A stretch of DNA of 64,000 nucleotides from Sthenelais limicola (Eukaryota; Annelida; Polychaeta; Phyllodocida; Sigalionidae), in the NCBI GenBank assembly GCA_942159475.1, contig OW804097.1:55882986-55946985 (forward strand), given 5' to 3'. Shown piece after piece: positions 62,401 through 64,000 of this stretch. The notes beneath the pieces were generated by a model, which searched no databases, was not told the origin of the DNA, and saw nothing but the letters and a program-made list of their open reading frames with translations. How positions within the stretch are numbered: the first letter of the stretch is position 1; every line of letters begins with the position of its first letter. A program made the position numbers and the translations under genes.

Positions 62401-63000
62401 CTTTTGTCCATTCCTTCATCATTAATATTAACACGGCATTATGGGAATCAATCGATGTAGAATCCATTAGATTTATTCATAAATAACTGTAATCACTGTA
62501 CTGACCGGGTCTCATTTTGCACATGTGAAGCCAGCATAATCCACCCTCAACATCTCCATATAACATATCACAGGCATTATGTCCATTCATCTTCAGTCCA
62601 ACTGAAGCAAGAAATGAACCATAAGGACAACCTCCGTGTGGAGCCAGTACCACACCCTTGGCCTTGTTCGAATAGAAATCACAGAGCTGTACTCTGCATA
62701 TCTGGTTAATAATGTCATATGTGCCGTCAAATGCGAGCAGGCAGTCCATTTCCGATGTGCTCATGTATATCAGGACATTTGGGTCAGGACAACCATGGTT
62801 ATCAAGGAAGTTATGAAGAGATGCATTCAGGTAGGTCAAGCGTTTGAAGTGACACCAATAGCGAGGGCAGCGAGGGTCAGTGGGAGGTATGGATAGGCAG
62901 TTTTTGTAAGGTTCTATGAACCTAACTTTGGTATCCACAACTTCCCCTTTGAAGGCTGTACATTGCTCCTCTGTCATCCAAGGATACCAGAGGTGGGTAT
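38280..63000 (-). CDS. Multi-sushi type I membrane protein with novel Cys-rich modules, 5'-partial
   Basis: Unrecognised gene. Minus-strand exons in transcript order: 63000-62506, 61823-61428, 60730-60406, 59325-59165, 58000-57782, 55724-55146, 54596-54411, 53711-53526, 52557-52372, 51007-50822, 50208-50032, 49561-49367, 49119-48937, 48443-48279, 38452-38280. They join without a stop into 1269 residues; 12 of the 14 internal junctions are phase 1, one is phase 2, and the terminal junction fits. Order: Cys-rich modules with a recurring C-x3-[aromatic/Leu/Met]-C motif (exons 1-4), Ser/Thr/Pro mucin-like linker (exons 5-6), nine sushi/CCP domains each with four Cys and the conserved Trp (exons 6-14), then a transmembrane helix and a short tail (exon 15). 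The signal peptide is outside the window. Sushi arrays occur in complement regulators, selectins and scavenger-type receptors; function here is inference. The protein could be two genes if an unseen stop or promoter lies in an intron, but phase continuity argues for one. Confidence 0.8.
38862..38921. repeat. Inverted repeat GGGGACGGTCAAA
   Basis: Perfect 13-bp arms at 38862-38874 and 38909-38921 around a 34-base centre that carries further GACCG/CGGTC copies. Probably the core of a small palindromic element. Confidence 0.7.
40210..40690. repeat. Tandem duplication, about 250-bp unit
   Basis: Blocks recur about 250 bases apart: GGCTGGTCTTGTAC (40272 and 40523) and a GATATT-CCG-ATGGAA-GTTCCGGC block (40407 and 40655). 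The unit includes a self-complementary ATATCAAAACATTTTGATAT. Related pieces are at 48135-48230 and 52170-52240, so this is a dispersed repeat family. Confidence 0.7.
42206..42251. repeat. Inverted repeat flanking the retroelement, left arm
   Basis: GGTAAGCTCTGCGGTAAG...AAGCCTTGTGATGGT here is the inverted copy of 46912-46946 on the far side of the retroelement. The left arm has one extra GTCTGCGGTAAG unit. It suggests that the retroelement sits inside an older palindromic element. Confidence 0.7.
42270..42316. repeat. Hairpin just upstream of the retroelement
   Basis: CGAGGTCCTGCCTACATGGT and ACCATGTAGGCAAGGACCTC form a 19-20 bp stem with one bulged A around a 6-base loop. It ends 13 bp before repeat A1, between the outer inverted repeat and the retroelement. 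Confidence 0.75.
42329..42471 (+). repeat. Split direct repeat A1
   Basis: 143 bp from GTGATCATTATT to TTTAGCTTC, matching A2 with four substitutions. Upstream terminal repeat of the retroelement. Confidence 0.92.
42558..42677 (+). CDS. Short ORF at the start of the retroelement gag region
   Basis: 39 codons from ATG: MSTTRTQTARREEMADLIGD and DFLTEAQESAATKGAARKK, ending TAG. It overlaps the start of the gag-like ORF in another frame, so it is probably the true N-terminus separated by a frameshift. Confidence 0.45.
   Translation: MSTTRTQTARREEMADLIGDDFLTEAQESAATKGAARKK
42643..43608 (+). CDS. Retroelement gag-like ORF
   Basis: About 321 codons, opening without a clear ATG (GTG at 42643; first internal ATG at 42709). 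A helical MDQQTEISNRLLRMVEQ, then a basic Ser/Lys-rich part with SSEDYSLSDSSPTTKKQ. A Cys/His cluster near the C-terminus (CPQFNKGRC...HICAFC...HTCRAC) resembles the zinc-binding C-terminus of ORF1 in DIRS/PAT/Ngaro elements, presumably for RNA binding. Confidence 0.8.
   Translation: MPLQRALPERSRRATLASLLQRMDQQTEISNRLLRMVEQKQVISPLVLSPGQGQLRAGKNKVVSSPAKKTSPKGSVPKSRKKHFSTSSEDYSLSDSSPTTKKQIKRATEMLEPKFRRTKGNPKKIDQHIKRYRPFAYLERDSQRKIIKNSHPDELSFNEHVSGLCAMAADAAEEGTEEHGIMVHIGQIADDNTSIPWENVRAFSNVVIANVARGKWEWDDIAHIERARTDKYIKAKSIDDVVWSVPCPQFNKGRCDNQETHSVGQVLMKHICAFCATNGFENPHTCRACNKRRGNYTGKPDDKKDGKPPYKPSNNRDNTSN
43621..44277 (+). CDS. Retroelement RT polyprotein, N-terminal part, frame-broken
   Basis: Open frame containing HENAWPYPSEEAAQSNLLHA and FTPWCNIAPIG, the segment before the reverse transcriptase in DIRS-like elements. 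It runs into TAA after a GGTCTA-GGTCTA-GGCCTA microrepeat, while the reverse transcriptase continues in the overlapping +1 frame. A one-base slip in the microrepeat is the likely cause. Confidence 0.75.
   Translation, partial: KVPPHSTSYDKNTKGEKQLNHDHLTKIDLPPPASRLTSSLDIEIDHLEFEVDSITPVYDSDAYFGRSIYPSTELSKIMKLEHENAWPYPSEEAAQSNLLHAYTSVRQFALPNVLGARVPIVTCNNIHNWRAFATGHMDDDWIIDLIEFGFPLQFRGPPPSISPTYQNHPSAVAFDQHVVNYIDKERGLGALIGPFAAPPFTPWCNIAPIGLGLGLSHL
44226..45308 (+). CDS. Retroelement reverse transcriptase and RNase H
   Basis: 360 codons in a frame overlapping the preceding one. Motifs: LASIDISRAYRN (catalytic Asp, residue 75), MPFGTRISSLYMQRM, the catalytic YLDD (139-142), KFLGIIID, then TIHADSCLTGGGGW (RNase H, Asp 300). 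It ends early in TGA soon after the RNase H begins (QLEALNCLIAVRTI), so the C-terminal RNase H is missing from this frame. Confidence 0.9.
   Translation: MVQHSSNRSRSRPKSSITERRIIVDLSHPKETGPNSQITKNSIFGKSVFHCLPSVADAVETIIQHNFEVKLASIDISRAYRNFALNPIDWPLNCMQHDGKFFVNTSMPFGTRISSLYMQRMANFISRALHEKGVESIIYLDDALLICPIDDNPQNKFDIARSVIRALGLPIAWEKIISPSSSIKFLGIIIDVEKRELRLPEKKVAGFLALARQVSVKHMISKKTLQSIVGHINHIGHVVKPARLFMNRLLETLREASESGILVGVDIKRDLSWFIRFLSQHNARSMILPNFEPTITIHADSCLTGGGGWSEKICYSIVYPKNRIKGMHISQLEALNCLIAVRTICFDCYDCAILITHQPS
45354..46382 (+). CDS. Retroelement tyrosine recombinase
   Basis: Open from 45354; conserved part from about 45400, GTG at 45507 opens a 291-codon span. Numbered from there: Arg117 (LFHTFMRQSN), His234 and Arg237 in LHGLRRGGAS, His258/Trp261 in THGCW, nucleophile Tyr269 in VDRYL. 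HGLRRGG is typical of DIRS-like recombinases. The catalytic set is complete, so this ORF may still be functional although the RT is broken. Confidence 0.92.
   Translation, partial: DKASQRLYEFSIVHIISDPIINSLFKAAEDRQTTAIRPGTLSNHKSILSRFVVFCCRCKSDFEAPPNDVICAFVEKCVMAGNTSQTVKNYISSLSSCYRNMGLSSAPFTSHQVKNALLSVSKNVRHYHQPAPPVTPALLEKVIKVAASLSNGNSLRAAYLLLFHTFMRQSNIAAKTTAHFGTSRHLTRADVTVYDDRVSVIYKWSKSFQIAGPPRTIVIPALEGSPLCPRRAIIRMLKSVPTTHPLDPFIMFQDGKNMTISYLRKIWAHILKALKIPDAELTTLHGLRRGGASHVLQVDPSSRQHIKTHGCWATDSVDRYLPPPSTQKVFTAMKKSLSRPLD
46399..46557 (+). repeat. Split direct repeat B1
   Basis: From AAATCAATTCTTTTATTCAA to GTTGTTCTCTCATG, directly after the recombinase and directly before A2. Copied as B2. Confidence 0.9.
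46558..46700 (+). repeat. Split direct repeat A2
   Basis: Second copy of A1, starting GTGATCACTATT. The B1-A2 junction is the site expected to be made by the circular intermediate. Confidence 0.92.
46734..46893 (+). repeat. Split direct repeat B2
   Basis: Second copy of B1, ending CTCATG at 46893, the presumed 3' end of the element. 33 bases of unrelated sequence lie between A2 and B2. Confidence 0.9.
46912..46946. repeat. Inverted repeat flanking the retroelement, right arm
   Basis: ACCATCGCAAGGCTTACCGC followed by AGAGCTTACCGC, the inverted copy of 42206-42251. See the left arm. Confidence 0.7.
46947..48278. other. Last intron of the membrane gene, right part
   Basis: No exon found. 46960-47350 is AT-rich with many TTACATAA/ATTACGTAA motifs, a likely decayed repeat. 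A GC-rich hairpin with CCTGCGCGCAGG at its centre is at 47475-47506, and a piece related to the 40.2-kb repeat is at 48135-48230. Confidence 0.55.
48279..48443 (-). CDS. Membrane gene exon 14: sushi domain 9
   Basis: Reads VTCPAFAVWDGVSVN...VEYFCDVNPN...AECSALGAW...NEC: four Cys and Trp. Acceptor GTAAATACAG, donor GTGTG|GTAAGC, phase 1-1. The shortest sushi exon of the gene. Confidence 0.85.
48937..49119 (-). CDS. Membrane gene exon 13: sushi domain 8
   Basis: ECPTPREVKYASQT...VTYRCIHGYWFPDQ...AVCNENADWTNIPTDC. Acceptor AATGTTTAG, donor TAGAG|GTAAGA, phase 1-1. Confidence 0.87.
49367..49561 (-). CDS. Membrane gene exon 12: sushi domain 7
   Basis: ECRLDLAQYN...MDITCEPGYVFPAG...LFCQNDGTWLPRANYSMC, a textbook CCP pattern. 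Acceptor TTCGCCAG, donor CAAG|GTGAGG, phase 1-1. Confidence 0.9.
50032..50208 (-). CDS. Membrane gene exon 11: sushi domain 6
   Basis: NRCPPVPSFANAVGS...VSYKCREGFTAVSNTG...LCRATFQWTPVNVIC. No ATG in frame, so ordinary ORF finding misses it. Acceptor CCCTGCATAG, donor AGAC|GTGAGT, phase 1-1. Confidence 0.87.
50822..51007 (-). CDS. Membrane gene exon 10: sushi domain 5
   Basis: LCHEISNIPNAQ...HNFTCDTEHRFHDGT...VVCLEDGIWSHNNSLDC. 186 nt. Missed by ATG-based ORF calling. Acceptor TATTTTTCCAG, donor CAAGG|GTAACA, phase 1-1. Confidence 0.85.
51385..51470 (-). mobile_element. Probable LINE 3' tail with TCAAA microsatellite
   Basis: Read on the minus strand: AATAAAATATTTACAAAAAA followed by four TCAAA-type units. 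AATAAA plus a short-unit microsatellite is the form of CR1/L2-type LINE 3' ends. Only the tail is recognisable. Confidence 0.45.
51635..52000. repeat. AT-rich cryptic repeat (GAAAATTCCGAAA-like)
   Basis: Irregular copies of GAAATTTTGAA, GAAAATTCCGAAA and AATTTGGGAATTC. The Phe/Lys-rich antisense ORFs here follow from the composition and are not genes. Confidence 0.8.
52372..52557 (-). CDS. Membrane gene exon 9: sushi domain 4
   Basis: RCTLSFSSGKEQE...VSCLPGYSFPDGS...YSCTGTGVWNEKVQDC. 186 nt. Acceptor TTGTACAACAG, donor TCAAG|GTAGGC, phase 1-1. Confidence 0.87.
53254..53405. mobile_element. TTAA-flanked MITE, copy 1
   Basis: Starts TTAAAGCTGCATTCTCAG and ends in a degraded inverted copy, GGCAGCTTTAA. 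TTAA at both edges fits piggyBac-type target duplication. About 152 bp. Confidence 0.6.
53526..53711 (-). CDS. Membrane gene exon 8: sushi domain 3
   Basis: ACPPLPLVEGASVV...ISLVCHPGRRFSDGT...WILCKSDEHW...SGC. 186 nt. The longest ORF across it is in a wrong frame. Acceptor TTGTTCTAAG, donor CAAAA|GTAAGT, phase 1-1. Confidence 0.86.
54139..54220 (-). pseudogene. Partial duplicate of sushi exon 7 with a broken donor site
   Basis: 82 bp with only three differences from 54384-54465, the 3' end of exon 7 plus its donor. One difference changes the donor GT to AT. It lies 164 bp inside the following intron. Confidence 0.88.
54411..54596 (-). CDS. Membrane gene exon 7: sushi domain 2
   Basis: IQCPLISSTKTYA...AKIKCKDRLRLPNG...LTCLESGQWYGSTEC. 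186 nt. Acceptor GTGACATCAG, donor GTGCAG|GTAACT, phase 1-1. Confidence 0.87.
55146..55724 (-). CDS. Membrane gene exon 6: mucin-like repeats and sushi domain 1
   Basis: A Thr/Ser/Pro-rich part with six 11-residue repeats (STTSAPTKVTP-like), expected to be O-glycosylated, then LCPRVDVSPLTPG...LIVDCHDEAYW...TCLSDGTWSSTVDIC. Acceptor CTCTACAG, donor GTGAAA|GTGAGT, phase 1-1. Confidence 0.85.
55474..55680 (-). repeat. 33-bp coding minisatellite (mucin repeats)
   Basis: About six units of 33 bp, seen on the + strand as GCTGAGGTAGTTGAGGGTGT-like blocks, each encoding 11 residues. Likely length-polymorphic. Confidence 0.88.
55901..55969 (-). pseudogene. Exact duplicate of the 3' end of sushi exon 8
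   Basis: 69 bp identical to 53502-53570, spanning the last 45 bases of exon 8, its GTAAGT donor and 24 intron bases. It lies one and a half kb upstream of its source exon in transcript order, in an intron. Confidence 0.9.
56820..56854. repeat. Perfect 15-bp GC-rich hairpin
   Basis: TGTCGCGTGCGGGGA and its complement around the loop CAGTT, in very AT-rich sequence. Related half-motifs GTCGCGTCAGGGGGAC (56461) and GTCGCCTCAGGGGGAC (56648) lie 187 and 173 bases apart. Confidence 0.85.
57782..58000 (-). CDS. Membrane gene exon 5: Ser/Thr-rich linker
   Basis: PPVILEDTTTSAVNNEVLDT and onward, rich in Thr, Ser, Glu and Gly, no Cys. Acceptor CTATGCAG, donor CCACAG|GTGAGG, phase 1-1. Low complexity, so support is from frame and splice sites. 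Confidence 0.7.
58001..59164 (-). other. Intron 4 of the membrane gene
   Basis: No exon found. On the + strand 58511-58774 is an ORF beginning MVKRNVSCWKYGGEKHDPPT with a zinc-knuckle-like C-W-x2-G-x2-H-x-P-P-T-G-x2-C pattern, possibly a transposon relic. 58923-59020 has weak tRNA-like boxes. Confidence 0.5.
59165..59325 (-). CDS. Membrane gene exon 4: Cys-rich module
   Basis: SHVIVMAPYMACPEHSDTIA ... SSDTCLKIGG ... LSRCYMDWCLLKS. Starts in phase 2 (acceptor GATTTAG), the only non-phase-1 junction, and ends in phase 1 (GTCAG|GTAATT). Confidence 0.75.
59573..59865. mobile_element. TTAA-flanked MITE, copy 2
   Basis: TTAAAGCTGCATTCTCAG at the left and CTGAGAATGCAACTTTAA at the right are inverted ends with one mismatch, edged by TTAA. 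About 293 bp, non-coding. The 85 bp before it recur, inverted, next to a similar end at 62247-62264. Confidence 0.75.
59953..60148. mobile_element. 196-bp palindromic MITE
   Basis: Ends ATGGCCGATTTGG and CCAAATCGGCCAT are inverted; the interior is also palindromic (AGGATTTCATTTCAAA against TTTGAAATGAAATC), with a G run near 60105-60125. The whole element could fold back on itself. Confidence 0.82.
60406..60730 (-). CDS. Membrane gene exon 3: Cys-rich module
   Basis: KNVLVTLVPSPFHCTGRAIP ... YFCILPAYNR ... SFLCTYPASA ... EECAVLHI ... NYCETAWC. Acceptor TTTTTTCCAG phase 1, donor ACAAG|GTTTGA phase 2, which matches exon 4. Confidence 0.78.
61428..61823 (-). CDS. Membrane gene exon 2: Cys-rich modules
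   Basis: Contains HCQRLYGEAEGNYCFSVLPP, CQLEWC, VVLTVTGGCPTGSYLSPVAG and CKMDFC. VVLxxxGGCPxGSYLxxV is shared with exon 1. Acceptor TATATTTTCAG, donor ACCC|GTATGT, phase 1-1. Confidence 0.83.
62244..62331 (-). repeat. Dispersed repeat, inverted copy of 59515-59595
   Basis: Read on the minus strand it matches TTGAGGCAATTTTACTTATA...AAGCTTGCC...TCGGTATATTAAAGC at 59515-59595, and adjoins the same TTAA-type end. So the two copies belong to one composite element; here the other end is missing. Confidence 0.8.
62506..63000 (-). CDS. Membrane gene, first exon in window: Cys-rich modules
   Basis: 165 residues: HLWYPWMTEEQCTAF ... CPRYWCHFKR ... NHGCPDPNVLIYM ... CRVQLCDFYS ... GVVLAPHGGCPYGSFLASVG ... 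CWLHMCKMRP. Acceptor TTTGTTACAG phase 1, donor CCCG|GTCAGT phase 1. An earlier exon with the signal peptide must lie beyond 63001, probably past the LINE. Confidence 0.8.
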
Positions 63001-63215
63001 CTGTAACAAAGTTGAATATTAATCAATTTTCATAGGTAAAAATTCCATTCGTAATAAACATTATCATTACTAGTTTGATATGACTAAAATGATTATAACA
63101 TGTGCTTATTCATAAACTCCAGGTACACGTTGCTATGAATTTCCGACCGATTGATGGACAAATTGATATATATTAACATATTGACATATGTTAATGAGTT
63201 AGTGACCGACATTCC

Positions 63216-63225
63216 AAGATGGCGG
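63216..63225 (+). promoter_or_regulatory. YY1-like site in the LINE 5'UTR
   Basis: AAGATGGCGG is a strong YY1 consensus. A YY1 site near the start of the human L1 5'UTR sets its transcription start; the same role here is inference. Confidence 0.4.
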
Positions 63226-63439
63226 AATATGAACTCGTGTGACCGTGTGGTATGTAAATAAACTTGTGTTTCTAGTTAATTACTAACAGAAGGTTAGGTG
63301 TGAAGGTTCTATGTTGACCCGATAACATTGCCGACCTGTAGACACGAAATGACGAAGGTCTATGAGTGGTGTATACTATATATATTGTCTTATTGTTTTT
63401 ATATCTGGCGCGTAGTGAGTACTAGGATTGAGAGAAGAA

Positions 63440-64000
63440 ATGAGCGGTGATAGCAATGTTGATGTATCAACGACTAAGGGACTCAAAGTAGTGTTCTTCA
63501 ATATATGTAGCCTGTATAGTAAATTAGACTATAGAAAACTACAATACTTGAATGGTCTATATGACGTTGTATCGTTTGTTGAAACATGGCTTAGTCAAGA
63601 TATCAATGACAACATGTTATATGTCAGGGGATATAAATTTATTAGACATGATCGAGCTACTAAAAAGAGAGGCAGAGGGATTATCACATACTACAGAGAA
63701 GGATTTACCTGTGAGATCTTGAGAGAATTGAGTTATAGTAACCAAGATGTGGAGATACTGACTTGTAAACTGAAACCATGTAACATTAAACCCATGATAT
63801 TGACAATGGTTTACAGACCACCTAGTGGTTCGAATGAGCAATTTATTAAATTGATTAACTCAACCCTGAGTGGATATGATGAACCGAAGTTGAGAAATAC
63901 AAATAAAATGTTGGGTGGCGATATTAACATTGATGTACGGAAGACTGATGTCATTGCGAAGAGATTTAATGGTGCACTAGAAAGTAGAGGTTTGATTCAA
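63440..64000 (+). CDS. LINE endonuclease/reverse transcriptase ORF, N-terminal part
   Basis: ATG at 63440, open for 187 codons to the window end. AP-endonuclease features: VVFFNICSLYSKLDYRKLQY (N motif), VVSFVETWLS (catalytic Glu), MVYRPPSGSNEQF, and GGDINIDV (the GDFN-like motif). Endonuclease of the non-LTR type; CR1/L2-like spacing, but the clade is not certain without the reverse transcriptase. Confidence 0.85.
   Translation, partial: MSGDSNVDVSTTKGLKVVFFNICSLYSKLDYRKLQYLNGLYDVVSFVETWLSQDINDNMLYVRGYKFIRHDRATKKRGRGIITYYREGFTCEILRELSYSNQDVEILTCKLKPCNIKPMILTMVYRPPSGSNEQFIKLINSTLSGYDEPKLRNTNKMLGGDINIDVRKTDVIAKRFNGALESRGLIQ

Larger units (their letters stand above)
63213..64000 (+). mobile_element. 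5' end of a LINE retrotransposon, continuing past the window
   Basis: A 5'UTR-like stretch with AAGATGGCGG at 63216-63225, followed by an intact endonuclease ORF from 63440. It lies just upstream, in transcript sense, of the first visible exon of the minus-strand membrane gene, so probably in one of its introns. The left limit is approximate. Confidence 0.7.

Overview
This is eukaryotic DNA from an animal. Genes are split by AT-rich introns with GT-AG splice sites, and the spaces between and inside them are full of small inverted-repeat transposons, minisatellites and retroelement pieces. The two recognisable host proteins closely resemble vertebrate SCAF4/SCAF8 and VTA1. There is a tyrosine-recombinase retroelement of the PAT/Ngaro type and a large cell-surface gene built from sushi domains. 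Together these suggest an invertebrate deuterostome such as an echinoderm, hemichordate or cephalochordate. The species cannot be fixed from the sequence.

Layout. 1-5611: gene-free, one small inverted-repeat element. 5612-20569 (+): complete 15-exon SCAF4/8 gene (1771 aa; CID, SR region, RRM, long Pro/Gly-, Arg/Asp- and acid-rich tail). 20570-25248: 3'UTR and intergenic, with a fold-back element. 25249-34982 (+): complete 7-exon VTA1 gene (291 aa). Its introns hold two minisatellites, a 5'-truncated LINE with a 15-bp target duplication, a tRNA-Leu-like SINE and a MITE. 38280-63000 (-): an unrecognised type I membrane protein gene whose 5' end is outside the window. I assembled 15 exons (1269 residues plus stop) that stay open and in phase throughout: Cys-rich modules of an unfamiliar type, a Ser/Thr-rich mucin-like linker, nine sushi/CCP domains, one transmembrane helix and a short tail. 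42329-46893 (+): a PAT/Ngaro-type retroelement with split direct repeats, inside the last intron of that gene. 63213-64000 (+): the 5' end of a LINE with an endonuclease ORF running off the window.

The genes do not form one pathway. SCAF4/8 acts on RNA polymerase II termination, VTA1 on the ESCRT-III/VPS4 machinery, and the membrane gene would be an adhesion, recognition or complement-regulator-like surface protein by architecture only. Exon limits come from reading splice sites, reading frame and protein similarity by eye. No transcript evidence was available.
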